Shown here piece by piece: positions 17,132 to 25,518 of a DNA stretch of 64,000 nucleotides (the stretch's first letter is position 1; the number at the start of each line of letters is the position of its first letter). The DNA comes from Deltaproteobacteria bacterium (GTDB lineage Bacteria; Myxococcota_A; UBA9160; UBA4427): the NCBI GenBank assembly GCA_002719955.1, contig PBFW01000026.1, positions 124,001 to 188,000 on the forward strand. Direction: 5' to 3'. A model generated the notes under the pieces. The model was not told the DNA's origin. It saw only the letters and a list, made by a program, of their open reading frames with translations, and ran no database searches. The position numbers were made by a program, and so were the translations under genes.

Positions 17132-17470
17132 ATGACGCTCAGCCAGATCAAAGTCCCCCTTTGTACCGTGCGGCTCAACGCAACCCTCGGTGAAGCCGCT
17201 GGCCTCATGGTTCGGGATTCGGTGGCTGCGCTGCTCATTTCGAGCGAGCTCCACGGGCCCGTCTAGGGAATCCTCACCGACTGCGACATCGTGGAAGAGA
17301 TCGCCCGTGGTGGAGACCCACAGTTCGCTCGGCTACCGAGCGCCGGCGCCCGAAGCGACGCAGTGGCCTCCCCCGGCTGGAACGAAGCGGAGAGCGTGGG
17401 AGGCCTTCCGGCTAACATAGGACTTGGTATGACAACCGGGGGCAGGTCAGGATCTCCATCTGCTTCGTGA
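17132..17470 (+). pseudogene. CBS-domain protein remnant with in-frame stop
   Basis: ATG 17132 follows a strong ribosome-binding site (GAGGAGGAG). The first 44 codons (MTLSQIKVPLCTV, then LGEAAGLMVRDSVAALLI) are the first half of a CBS domain. A TAG at 17264-17266 interrupts it, and the same frame continues with GILTDCDIVEEIARGGDP, the classic second half of a CBS motif. After about codon 65 similarity fades and the frame runs to a TGA at 17468. CBS domains bind adenosyl ligands and act as sensors. Here the gene is clearly dead or needs readthrough, which nothing supports. It runs into the opposite-strand P450 remnant. Confidence 0.7.
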
Positions 17471-17687
17471 TCAGATGGGCCGGTTTCGTTCCGCGAATCC
17501 CCGCTCTGTAGGAATCGTTGTCGCTGCTCTGTTGCCAGATATCGTCGCAGCGCGAGAGCGCTCAGCGATCGAATTCCTCGACATCGAATTCCTCGACATA
17601 GTAGGCGGGGATTTCGTCGCGCAGCTGCTTGTAGATCGGGTGTGGACCTTCGAGCACTTCGGGCATGAGGGGGTTGCAGTAGACCAT
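17412..17687 (-). pseudogene. N-terminal fragment of a cytochrome P450
   Basis: From ATG 17687 the first 41 codons read MVYCNPLMPEVLEGPHPIYK and then QLRDEIPAYYVEEFD, a typical bacterial P450 N-terminus (proline-rich start, then 'PIYKxLRDExPxYY'). A 15-bp tandem duplication repeats VEEFD, and a TGA at 17564-17562 follows where this family normally has Trp (xWALSR). The same frame resumes ALSRCDDIWQQSSDNDSYRAG, then KPAHLITKQ, again P450-like, then similarity stops and a TAG ends it at 17412. More than 85% of a normal P450 (about 400 residues), including the heme Cys region, is missing. It lies downstream of, and on the same strand as, the amidohydrolase pair. Confidence 0.65.
17568..17597 (+). 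repeat. 15-bp perfect tandem duplication
   Basis: ATCGAATTCCTCGAC occurs twice head to tail (17568-17582 and 17583-17597) inside the P450 remnant. It adds five residues and keeps the frame, the signature of replication slippage. Confidence 0.9.
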
Positions 17688-17737
17688 TTCTGTTGCCCTT
17701 TGAGTGGTGTGAGAGGGCCGGGAATCGTGTGCCGGTC

Positions 17738-17956
17738 TCACGGACGCATGAATTCGTAATCCTGTTCGGGGTCGAGATTGTCGGCGATGAAGCGCAGCTC
17801 ATCGGCGATGTCGGTCCAGGTCCTTTCCTCCAGCCAGGATTGGATGATCTCGTTGAGAAGAGCTCGTCCAATCACGTCGCTGGAAATGCCGTCCGAGAGG
17901 GCTTCTTGAAGGAGTGCGTCCAAATGCCGTCGAGCGCGAGCGTGTTCGCCGCTCAT
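17738..17956 (-). CDS. Small conserved-looking protein of unknown function
   Basis: 72 residues from ATG 17956, which begins immediately after the stop of the amidohydrolase gene (17959), so the two are almost certainly cotranscribed and coupled. The sequence is acidic and predicted to be helical: HLDALLQEALSDGISSDVIG, then NEIIQSWLEERTWTDIADEL. It has no signal peptide, membrane segment or cysteine. I do not recognise the family. Such short helical proteins coupled to an enzyme gene are often subunits or regulators; that is inference. Downstream lies the P450 remnant, so this pair may once have been part of a longer operon. Confidence 0.6.
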   Translation of the reverse strand: MSGEHARARRHLDALLQEALSDGISSDVIGRALLNEIIQSWLEERTWTDIADELRFIADNLDPEQDYEFMRP

Positions 17957-17958
17957 GG

Positions 17959-19281
17959 TCAGGCGTTCGGTTCGAGGAGATTCTTGGCCCACGTGCCGCC
18001 CAGTAGGATGGCTCTCAGGTTGTCCAAGTCGCCGAGGCAGGCGATATCGACGAGGGGGTCCCCGTCGACGATCACGATATCCGCGAGTCGCCCCGCCTCG
18101 ATCGTGCCCGCTTCATCGCCGAGGCCCATGAGTTCGGCTCCGTTGCGAGTGGCCCATCCGATCACATCGACCGGCGAGATTCCCAGTCGTTTCACGTAGA
18201 GTTCGAGTTCGGGGATATACTCTCCGTGGGGCATGATGGGCGTTCCAAAGTCGTCGCCCACGACCATCTTGACGCCGGCGCGTGCGGCCTCCGCCATCGC
18301 CTCGCAGGTATATTCGAAATCTGCGCGGACCCCGGCGATCCGGGCGCGCGCCTCGGTCGGCGTCTCGGGAAAGCCTTCACTGATGGGGAGCGGCGAGGCG
18401 TCGTGATCCCACGACTCCGCGAATTCGAGGAATCGCTCGCTCCAGAGCATGCTCGGGACGACGTAGCTCTTCGCTTCGAGGATGGCCTCGATGCACTCGG
18501 CGTCGATTCGATCCGCGTGGTCGATGATATCGACACCGGCGCGTGCGCATTCGAGGATCGAGATCCGCGACGGCGCGTGTGCCCGAACCTTCTTTCCGAG
18601 GGTGTGCGCAGCGTCCACGCATGCCCGGAGCTCCTCTGGCGTCGGATAAATGATATCGGTTGCGGGAGAGGAGCCGTGCCCCGGCCCCGCAGAAATCTTG
18701 ATCACGTCGCAGCCGCGTCCGGCCTCGATTCGCGTAGCCAGGCGCCACCCTTCGGGACCATCGGCCTTGAAGGTCAGCCCGGTCTCGCCGAGCTGCATGA
18801 AGAAATTGCGATTATTGGCGTAGTCGGAGTACTCGCCGGTCGTCACGATTTCGCGGGAACCGGCCAGAAAGCGCGGCCCGCGAACGAAGCCGGCATGGAT
18901 CGCTTCTTTCAGGCTGACGTCGATCACGTGGGCGTTGCTCGAGCCGATCGCACCCGTGAAGCCGCAGAGCAGAGCGGTCTCGGCATTTTTCGCCGCCAAC
19001 ATGCTCAGGTAGGGCGGCGCCGCTTCGAGCCCGAGTGAGGGGGCACGGACGCCGTCGCCGAAAGCGCCAAAATGAGAGTGAAAATGGGTTTGGACCATGC
19101 CGGGCATCAAGGAGAGGCCGCCGAGAGAAATCTCGTGATCTCCCGCTTCCGACTGAATGTCAGCGTCGGGTCCGACCGCCTCGATCCGCTCGCCGCGAAT
19201 CGCCACGCTCGATCCCGAACGAGCCGGTCCGTTTCCATCGATCAAGTTTGCGTTTCTGAAAACGATCCGCTCGTCAGACAT
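17959..19281 (-). CDS. Metal-dependent amidohydrolase (imidazolonepropionase-like)
   Basis: 440 residues. The N-terminal beta-sandwich (FRNANLIDGNG, then GLSLMPGMVQTHFHSH) leads into the TIM barrel with the metal-binding His-x-His motif HFHSHFG. Further ligand candidates follow in family order: the Lys of VIKISAGPG, the His of VRAHAPS, the His of IIDHADRID and the Asp of VVGDDFGTP. The C-terminus returns to the sandwich (AGTIEAGRLADIVIVDGDPL), diagnostic of the amidohydrolase superfamily. It hydrolyses an amide or related bond in a cytosolic substrate; the exact substrate is unknown. No signal peptide. It is coupled to the 72-residue protein downstream. Confidence 0.85.
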   Translation of the reverse strand: MSDERIVFRNANLIDGNGPARSGSSVAIRGERIEAVGPDADIQSEAGDHEISLGGLSLMPGMVQTHFHSHFGAFGDGVRAPSLGLEAAPPYLSMLAAKNAETALLCGFTGAIGSSNAHVIDVSLKEAIHAGFVRGPRFLAGSREIVTTGEYSDYANNRNFFMQLGETGLTFKADGPEGWRLATRIEAGRGCDVIKISAGPGHGSSPATDIIYPTPEELRACVDAAHTLGKKVRAHAPSRISILECARAGVDIIDHADRIDAECIEAILEAKSYVVPSMLWSERFLEFAESWDHDASPLPISEGFPETPTEARARIAGVRADFEYTCEAMAEAARAGVKMVVGDDFGTPIMPHGEYIPELELYVKRLGISPVDVIGWATRNGAELMGLGDEAGTIEAGRLADIVIVDGDPLVDIACLGDLDNLRAILLGGTWAKNLLEPNA

Positions 19282-19454
19282 ATTCTCGACTCCCTTTGGT
19301 GGGGTTTGCTCAGGAGATTACGCACTGCAGCTTGTGTGCCAGAGCGAGGCGCTCCATATCGCCTGTCTCGCTAAAATGGATCCCTCATTCGCGACACGAT
19401 ATCTCGAATAGACCATAAATGGGGCATTTCGTCTAGGCGCGCGAGGTCCACTCG

Positions 19455-19955
19455 TCAGCTGTGGGTGCCCAGCTCGTGGGCGGCGATGGCGCCGACGAGA
19501 TCGAGGGATGTGATGATTCCGACGAGCTTCCCGGTTTCGGCATCGGTGACGGGAAGGCGATGGATCTGTCCGCTCAGCATCTGGCCGGCGACCTTGCGGA
19601 TCGCGTTCTCCGGGTGCGCGGTCAGCGGATCCCTTGTCATGATGTCCCGGATCTTTCGGCGCACCATCTCGTCTCCGATCTGCTGAGAGTCCCTCAGGAT
19701 CTGTTCGAGGGCGGGGATCGGGATCGGTAGGGGGCCCGAGTGATCAGCGGCGATCCTGGTCGTCTCCTTCTTATCCCTCCCAGAGCGTTCGCACGACGTC
19801 CGCTGGAGAGCGACCCCGACGAGACGGCCTCACTCGGTCACCGGCACGCCGCTCACGCCGCTCTTGACGAGCACGGCGTCCATTTCCTTGAGCGTCATTT
19901 CGGGGGTGAGCGTGATGACCTCGCTCGTCATCAGATCGGCGGCTGTGATCTCCAT
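19455..19955 (-). pseudogene. Two-CBS-domain gene with several lesions
   Basis: From ATG 19955 the product begins MEITAADLMTSEVITLTPEM and reaches GVSGVPVTE, the first CBS half, then TGA at 19832-19830. The same frame continues GRLVGV; after it the natural sequence (SPADVVRTLWEG) is in another frame, which itself hits a TAA. The original frame resumes LPIPIPALEQILRDSQQIGD and ends with an intact second CBS domain (KIRDIMTRDPLTAHPENAIR, then GKLVGIITSLDLVGA) at 19455. At least two frameshifts and two stops are therefore present. The second domain has its own ATG (19667) and could in principle be made as a 70-residue protein, but no ribosome-binding site supports that. CBS pairs normally sense AMP/ATP. 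Confidence 0.75.
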
Positions 19956-20265
19956 CGCTTGCTCTGCCTTCCGGTTCAACGATCGAGGTTCTCGTGAAAC
20001 GATTTCCTCCGCGAGGCGAACGAGGATGCAGACCGTGTGCCAGGCGCCGGGCCGCTCTCGAGGAGCACCCCGCCCGTGAGCTTTGCTGCGCACGATGTTC
20101 CCTAACTCACGGAGACATAATTACGTCGACTGAGGCGGGAAACCCCAGAGAGTCGGGGTTCCCGGAATGCGGTCGAGCTGAGTCAACGCCCGCTTGGCTC
20201 GGAAGTTGCTCCTATTGTCAGGGAGTGCCCGGTCGCTGAGGGCCCTGCTGGGAAGGAATGGAGAA
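19956..20265. other. Intergenic region before the hemerythrin gene
   Basis: About 310 bp. It holds a hairpin-capable stretch near 20136-20162 (GGGAAACCCC, loop, GGGGTTCCC; one bulged A) without a following T-run, and the short AT-rich spot ACATAATTACGT near 20115. No gene or recognisable remnant is seen. Confidence 0.45.
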
Positions 20266-20748
20266 ATGGACAAGGCCGAAGGTGCGATGGAGTCGGAACG
20301 GGTCGTGGACGTCGGAATCCGCCTGCGAATGCGCGGCGAGGAAAGGCGGATCACCGTGCAACACGAGCGCCTCGATGGCCTCTGCCGAGAGGTCTACATC
20401 CAGATCGAAAAGCACGGCCCCGGGCGGATCGTCGGAGATTACCTCCTTTTCATGGCAGTCCTCGAAGCCCACATGAAGATCGAGGAGGAAATCTACTTCC
20501 CGGCCCTGCACGGGCTGCGAGCCGATGCGGGTTCTGAACTGGAAGACCTGATCGTCGAGCACCTGGTGCTCGGGGAGGAGGCGCTCGAAGTTCGTGATCT
20601 GCTGAAAGCGAACGATCGGGCGGGGGCGCGTGTGATGCTCGACCGATTCGCCCGGCGCCTCGCCAGACACGAGGCGGCGGAGGAGGATCTGATCGCACGT
20701 ATCACAGAAGGCCCGGTTTCTGATTTCGGTCATTCGAGTTTGTGCTAG
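20266..20748 (+). CDS. Hemerythrin-like (HHE) protein
   Basis: 160 residues from ATG 20266, preceded by GGAAGGAATGGAG. The protein is helical and shows the diiron ligand pattern of the HHE cation-binding family: HERLD (first helix), EAHMKIEEEIYFP (second), VEHLVLGEE (third) and RHEAAEEDL (fourth). The paired H...E/D residues would hold a non-heme diiron centre that binds O2, NO or iron. No signal peptide, so it is cytosolic. Proteins of this family act in oxygen or nitrosative-stress sensing and iron handling. It sits in the decayed region next to CBS and DnaJ/HspR remnants, which looks like a former stress-response gene set. Confidence 0.85.
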   Translation: MDKAEGAMESERVVDVGIRLRMRGEERRITVQHERLDGLCREVYIQIEKHGPGRIVGDYLLFMAVLEAHMKIEEEIYFPALHGLRADAGSELEDLIVEHLVLGEEALEVRDLLKANDRAGARVMLDRFARRLARHEAAEEDLIARITEGPVSDFGHSSLC

Positions 20749-20778
20749 CCAGGGACGAAACAAAGGATTCAAAAGACC

Positions 20779-21918
20779 GTGAGAACCAGAATTTGTGAGC
20801 AGTTGGGGATCGAATTTCCGATCTTCGCCTTCAGCCATTGTCGAGATGTTGTCGCGGAGGTGTCGAACGCGGGCGGGTTCGGCGTGCTCGGGGCGGTGGG
20901 CTTCAGCCCCGAACAGCTCGAGATCGAGTGCAAGTGGATCGACGAGCACGTGGGCGACAAGACCTATGGCGTCGATCTCGTCATCCCACAGCGATACGAA
21001 GGCATGGGTGAGCTGGACCCGACGAAGCTCGAAGAACAGCTCCGTGCGGCCATTCCGAGTCAGCATCGTGAGTTTGCCTCGAAGCTGCTTGCGGATCACG
21101 GGGTGCCGGAGATCCCTTCCGAAGAAGCCCATCACGAGCTTCTGGGCATGAGCGTCGCGACGGCGACACCCCAACTCGACGTCGCTCTTCGGCACGAGAA
21201 GGTCCGGCTGATCGCGAATGCGCTCGGTACTCCGCCGCTAGACATCATCGAGCGGGTGCACGAGAGCGGCCGTCTCGTCGCCGCGCTCTGCGGAAAGGTC
21301 CACCAGGCCCTGCAGCACAAGGCTGCGGGCATCGACATCATCATCGCGCAGGGAACCGAGGGCGGCGGCCATACCGGTGAGGTCGGCAGCCTCGTCCTGT
21401 GGCCGCAGATCATTCGTGCAGTCGCGCCCATGCCGGTGTTGGCGGCAGGTGGCATCGGAAGCGGTGCGCAGATCGCCGCTGCGATGGCGCTCGGGAGCGC
21501 CGGCGTCTGGACGGGCTCGATCTGGCTGACGGTGCGGGAGGCGGAGTGCCCGCCCGCGCAGACGAGCGCGTATCTCGGGGCTTCGAGCGGGGATACGGTC
21601 AGGTCCCGTGCCTTCACGGGCAAGCCCTGCCGCATGTTGCGCAACGACTGGACGGAGGCTTGGGCGCAGGAGGACACGCCGGACCCGCTGCCGATGCCTC
21701 TCCAGAACATGGTAACGATGGATGCGATCGTTCGGACGCAGCGATATTCGGCCGGTCAGGGCGCGCAGGCGGTCTCGTTCAATCCGGTGGGTCAGGTCGT
21801 CGGCATGATGAACGAGGTTCAATCCGTGCGGGAACTCATCCTGTCCCTCGTTGGCGAATATGTCGACGCGACCGAGTCCTTGCAGGGTCTCGTTTCGGAG
21901 TCCGGCGCGGGCGATTGA
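20779..21918 (+). CDS. Nitronate monooxygenase-like FMN enzyme
   Basis: 379 residues from GTG 20779, 30 bp after the hemerythrin stop. It has the TIM-barrel FMN fold of the nitronate monooxygenase (2-nitropropane dioxygenase) family: [13 protein letters not shown] near the N-terminus, [19 protein letters not shown] (the phosphate-binding GGHTG segment with its catalytic-site His), [20 protein letters not shown] and GVWTGSIWL. These enzymes oxidise nitronates, and distant members act on enoyl-type thioesters. It is probably cytosolic. The substrate is not certain from sequence. Confidence 0.85.
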   Translation: MRTRICEQLGIEFPIFAFSHCRDVVAEVSNAGGFGVLGAVGFSPEQLEIECKWIDEHVGDKTYGVDLVIPQRYEGMGELDPTKLEEQLRAAIPSQHREFASKLLADHGVPEIPSEEAHHELLGMSVATATPQLDVALRHEKVRLIANALGTPPLDIIERVHESGRLVAALCGKVHQALQHKAAGIDIIIAQGTEGGGHTGEVGSLVLWPQIIRAVAPMPVLAAGGIGSGAQIAAAMALGSAGVWTGSIWLTVREAECPPAQTSAYLGASSGDTVRSRAFTGKPCRMLRNDWTEAWAQEDTPDPLPMPLQNMVTMDAIVRTQRYSAGQGAQAVSFNPVGQVVGMMNEVQSVRELILSLVGEYVDATESLQGLVSESGAGD

Positions 21919-21944
21919 GGGGGCCGACCAGCTTCGTACGGCGT

Positions 21945-22264
21945 CGCGCTGGGTCCGTTTCGAAAAGCTCGCGTTGACGATTCCTGCAGGAACCGATAAT
22001 GGGACCCGGCTCCGCCTTCGAGGAAAAGGAGTGCCCGCGGCCCTTGGCCGAAAAGCCGGCGATCTCCTTGTGCGCGTGCAGGTCAAGCTTCCGAAGGAGC
22101 TGGATGAGGCCGCCGCGGTCGCCCTCGATCCCGAGCAGGCGGAGGACCTTCGACTCGCGAAGGTACTTGTCGAGGAGCTCGGGGTGAACGCCGCGGGTAT
22201 CGAAGTTGCGCTTCATCTGCGGCGGCGGCTTCTGGCTCTCGAACATCGCGCCAGGCGTCGATGA
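21945..22264 (+). pseudogene. Remnant fusing a DnaJ C-terminus to an HspR/CbpM-like tail
   Basis: The frame reads [20 protein letters not shown], then [23 protein letters not shown], which is the last beta-domain of DnaJ/CbpA. It then passes without a break into [20 protein letters not shown] and [15 protein letters not shown], the C-terminal helices of HspR/CbpM-type MerR-like chaperone regulators. There is no start codon with a ribosome-binding site, no J-domain and no helix-turn-helix. The likely origin is a dnaJ-hspR pair joined by an internal deletion after the 5' part was also lost. It starts right after the nitronate monooxygenase gene on the same strand. Other reading: a genuine small fusion protein, less likely. 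Confidence 0.6.
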
Positions 22265-22342
22265 GGGTGCCCGAGGGGGCATCGAGCGCCAAGCGATCGA
22301 CGCGATCGCTGACCGCGATGCCGAGGCGAGGGCCCCGGGCCT

Positions 22343-23458
22343 CTAGCGATTCACCCAGGTGATGTTCGCATCCGCGACCAGCGGGCTCTTCGCGGCGAGC
22401 ATGGCAATCTTGCGGGCGATTTCGCCCGTGATCCGGCGGAGCGCCTGGCTCGAAGGCGAGTCGGGTTGGCTCACGACGATCGGCTTGCCCGCATCTCCAT
22501 CCTCGGCGATGCGCGGGTCGATCGGAACCTCGCCCAGGAATTCGACGCCGAGTTCGCGGGCGACGCGCTCACCACCGCCCCGACCGAAGATATAGTATTT
22601 CTTGTCCGGCGCGTCGGAGGGCGTGAAGAAGGACATGTTTTCGATGATTCCGAGAATCGGCACGCCGACCTTCTCGAACATCTGCAGGCCCTTGCGGGCG
22701 TCGATCAGTGAGAGGTCGTTGGCGGTCGTGACGATCACCGCGCCCGAGAGCGGTGCCATCTGCGTGAGCGTGAGGGCGGCGTCGCCGGTTCCGGGTGGCA
22801 TGTCCACGATCAGATAGTCGAGATCTCCCCATTCTACGTCGGTCAGGAATTGTTTGACGAGCCCGTGCACCATCGGCCCTCGCCAGATGACCGGTGAGTC
22901 GTCGGTCATGAAGAACGCCATCGACATGAGTTTCATCCCCTGTCCGATCAGCGGCATGATCTTGCGATCCGCAGTCGTATCCGGGCGCCCCTGGACACCC
23001 GCGAGGAGCGACAGCGAAGGGCCATAGACATCGGCGTCGAGAAGGCCGACCTCCGCGCCCTGGTCGCGCAGCGTGAGCGCTAGATTGATCGCAGCCGTGC
23101 TCTTTCCGACCCCGCCCTTGCCGGAGGCGATCGCGAGGATGTTCTTCACGCCCGGGAGGTGGACGGGTTCCTGGTCGCTGCCTCCCCCGGCGCGCGAGGC
23201 CTGGCGCGTGTTGGCGGTCATCGTGACCGCCACGCTGTCCACGCCATCGAGCGCCCGGACGCGTTCCAGAGCGGCGCGCTCGAACTCAGCCTTGACGGGG
23301 CATGCCGGTGTCGTCAGTTCGATCGAGAAAGCGACGGCTCCGCCGTCGATCTTCAGGTCCTTGATGAAGCCGAGATCGACGATGCTCTTTTGGAAGTCGG
23401 GGTCGATGATGGGGCGAAGTGCATCGAGCACCTGGCTCGCGCTCACGGAGTCGGCCAT
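22343..23458 (-). CDS. mrp: Mrp/ApbC-type iron-sulfur carrier ATPase
   Basis: 371 residues from ATG 23458 (AGAGGA upstream). An N-terminal MIP18/DUF59-like domain (about 1-90; ACPVKAEFE has the conserved TPACP motif) precedes the P-loop ATPase with a deviant Walker A ASGKGGVGKST, then LLDADVYGPS and DMPPGTGDA. These proteins carry [4Fe-4S] clusters to target enzymes. The usual CxxC of this family after ENMS is absent here (ENMSFFTPSDAPDKKYYIFG), so cluster binding at that point must differ; the motif is also lost in some other bacterial Mrp proteins. With many Fe-S enzymes nearby the role is plausible but it is a housekeeping gene, not a partner of a particular system. Confidence 0.9.
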   Translation of the reverse strand: MADSVSASQVLDALRPIIDPDFQKSIVDLGFIKDLKIDGGAVAFSIELTTPACPVKAEFERAALERVRALDGVDSVAVTMTANTRQASRAGGGSDQEPVHLPGVKNILAIASGKGGVGKSTAAINLALTLRDQGAEVGLLDADVYGPSLSLLAGVQGRPDTTADRKIMPLIGQGMKLMSMAFFMTDDSPVIWRGPMVHGLVKQFLTDVEWGDLDYLIVDMPPGTGDAALTLTQMAPLSGAVIVTTANDLSLIDARKGLQMFEKVGVPILGIIENMSFFTPSDAPDKKYYIFGRGGGERVARELGVEFLGEVPIDPRIAEDGDAGKPIVVSQPDSPSSQALRRITGEIARKIAMLAAKSPLVADANITWVNR

Positions 23459-23692
23459 GGGAGGAAATCCTCTTTTTCGTTCCAAACGGGCGGCAATACG
23501 GGTAGCGTCGGAGAGGGCTGCCGGATGCCTCGGGGAGGCGCAGGAACGGGGAGCGGCCAGCCGTCAGAATGCGTGCGGATCTTAGCAGCTCGCCGTAGGA
23601 TGGGCGGCGTCCGGAAGCTTCGCGGGCGGCCTGGCCACGGTCGCAGCGCCGCGATCGAGAGCGGCGGCCGACGGTCGGGAAATGGATGGACC

Positions 23693-24757
23693 TTGAGCAA
23701 TTACGATGATGCACTCGAGCGGTTTCATCGCGTCGATCTCGAATACGCGGACGGCCTCGCCAACCACGGGCCGATGGGTGCGGAGGCGCTCGAGAGCCTG
23801 GGCCATCAAGCCCTGATTCCGGCTTTCGTCGATCTCTACTCGCCCCGGCTCTTGATGCTCGAGGTCGGTCGACCCCTCGGTGATGCGGAGGCCCATGCCT
23901 CGCTGGGCGACGTGTCGCGACGAGGCGATTGGGTCGCGACCTACGAGGCGCGTCTGGCCGGAGGGGATTGGCGCGCGGTGGTCGCTTCGGAGGTGCCGCC
24001 GCTGCTGCCAGGGCTCTTTGCGGGAGCCGGGCACGGCCTGCTTCGAGTGGGCCATGCGGTGCGAGGTCTCGAGCGGGAGGACAGCGTCTTGCGTCGGCAT
24101 GAATTGGCGCGCGGCCTCGCTCATTGGGCTGCGCGCTATCAGACCCTGCCGGGGCTTCCCGGTCGCGGTCGCTTTGCGAGTCCGGTCGAACTCCGGACCG
24201 CCCTCGCGGATTGGCCCCTCGTTGGTGAGGCCGAACTTCGCAAAGGTCTGTTGCTTCACGCCGTCGCCCGGCTCGAGGGATTTCGCGCGTTTGCCAAGGT
24301 CGTCGAGGAGGTTCCGCTCCCGACCGCGGACTCGCTCGACGTCTACCTCGGCGAAATCTGTCGCGCGGCGGCCGGGCTCTACCTGGCCCAACCCCAGGCG
24401 CGGATCGCTTACCTGCATGCGTTGACGATCCCCAGCGCGCTGCGATTCCTGGTCCCGCACCTCTCCGCGCAGGATGCGTGCCGGGGCGCGGTCCATGCGC
24501 TGCAGGCTTTCGGCGCCTTGCATTCGATCTACGGGGAATCGCAGGCGACGCCCGAGCTCGATGAGGAGGTCGTCCGGGTATCCCAGGATTGGGATGAGAT
24601 CCGTTATCACGCGGCCCGCTCGATCCAGGAGCATTCGATCAAGATGACCGAGGCGTGTTGGCGTGAAGATCGCAACGCGCCGGATCCCGTTTTCCGACGC
24701 GCCGCTGCGGATGCCGCCCTCAAGATCGACGGGCGCGGCCAGCCCTCGGTCTGCTGA
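23693..24757 (+). CDS. Questin oxidase-like protein (DUF4243-like)
   Basis: About 354 residues if translated from TTG 23693; ATG 23600 would add a low-complexity stretch. The frame is open much further upstream only because it is antisense to mrp. The N-terminus (NYDDALERFHRVDLEYADGL, then NHGPMGAEALESLG) matches the questin oxidase-like family, with the conserved NHxPMxxEAL motif. Several His residues (HELARGLAHW, HSIYGESQATPELDEE, RYHAARSIQEHSIKM) are spaced as in the family. The founding fungal enzyme opens an anthraquinone ring in a Baeyer-Villiger-like step; bacterial members are mostly uncharacterised. It is divergent from mrp. The start codon is uncertain. Confidence 0.6.
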   Translation: MSNYDDALERFHRVDLEYADGLANHGPMGAEALESLGHQALIPAFVDLYSPRLLMLEVGRPLGDAEAHASLGDVSRRGDWVATYEARLAGGDWRAVVASEVPPLLPGLFAGAGHGLLRVGHAVRGLEREDSVLRRHELARGLAHWAARYQTLPGLPGRGRFASPVELRTALADWPLVGEAELRKGLLLHAVARLEGFRAFAKVVEEVPLPTADSLDVYLGEICRAAAGLYLAQPQARIAYLHALTIPSALRFLVPHLSAQDACRGAVHALQAFGALHSIYGESQATPELDEEVVRVSQDWDEIRYHAARSIQEHSIKMTEACWREDRNAPDPVFRRAAADAALKIDGRGQPSVC

Positions 24758-24889
24758 TCGCCGACCGCACCGGGGGGCGAGCCATCGAAGACGTTCCGGC
24801 CGCCCGATAGACAGCCGGGCCCCATGGGGTGGTGATGGGATTCGACCGGCCAGAGTCGCGCCTGGCTGATCTGATACTCTCCCGACCGC

Positions 24890-25450
24890 ATGCCGATGCC
24901 CGCCCGAAATCTCCGTTTCTTCTTGCCCACCTTCCTGATCACACTGGTGATCGACCAGGTCACGAAGGCCTGGATCCTCGACCGCTTCGCCTACGGTGAG
25001 CGGCTGACGCTGATCGAGGGTTTCTTCAACCTGACCCATGTGCGCAATCCGGGCGGCGCCTTCAGCTTCCTGGCGACCCTGCCCGAGGAGATTCGTCAGG
25101 TCTTCTTCCTGGGAACGGGGTGTCTCGCGATCGTGCTCCTGCTCCTCTTCCTGTGGAAGCTCGAGCCCGGGCAGTGGTTGGCTGCGATCGCGGTCGGCGG
25201 TGTGCTCGGAGGCGCCGTCGGCAACCTGACGGATCGGGTGCTCTATGGCGAGGTCATTGACTTTCTCGATTTCCGCCTCATCGGTGGCTATGTCTGGCCG
25301 ACCTTCAATATGGCGGATTGCTGGATCGTGGGCGGCGTTGGGATCCTGATGCTCGAGATGTTCTTCGAGGCCGACCCGGAGCCTCCCGCCGAGGATTCGG
25401 GAATCCCTTCGGACCTCGCCTCCGAGGCGAATGGGCCCCCGACTGCTTGA
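24890..25450 (+). CDS. lspA: Lipoprotein signal peptidase (signal peptidase II)
   Basis: 186 residues with four membrane spans. The catalytic aspartate motifs are GNLTDRVLYGEVIDFLDF and FNMADCWIVGG, and the conserved VRNPGGAFSF segment is present. It cleaves the signal peptides of lipid-modified prolipoproteins in the inner membrane. Length is slightly above the usual 160-170 because of an acidic C-terminal tail (DPEPPAEDSG). It stands alone between the questin-oxidase-like gene and the convergent dipeptidase. Lipoproteins encoded in this window (13182 and 49100) would be substrates. Confidence 0.95.
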   Translation: MPMPARNLRFFLPTFLITLVIDQVTKAWILDRFAYGERLTLIEGFFNLTHVRNPGGAFSFLATLPEEIRQVFFLGTGCLAIVLLLLFLWKLEPGQWLAAIAVGGVLGGAVGNLTDRVLYGEVIDFLDFRLIGGYVWPTFNMADCWIVGGVGILMLEMFFEADPEPPAEDSGIPSDLASEANGPPTA

Positions 25451-25518
25451 GTGTTTCGCGCTGATGTTCGTGGGCCGCGTTTCGCCTCATGCCGCCGGGT
25501 TGGGGATGCGGCACGAGA

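Noticed and set aside
17132-20093. Selenocysteine or stop-codon readthrough to rescue the interrupted CBS and P450 frames
   Set aside because: One stop is TAG, there are also frameshifts and truncation, no hairpin follows the TGA codons in the right place, and these families do not use selenocysteine.
23159-23692. Long N-terminal extension of the questin-oxidase-like gene
   Set aside because: That stretch is antisense to mrp and of unnatural composition; family similarity begins after 23693.
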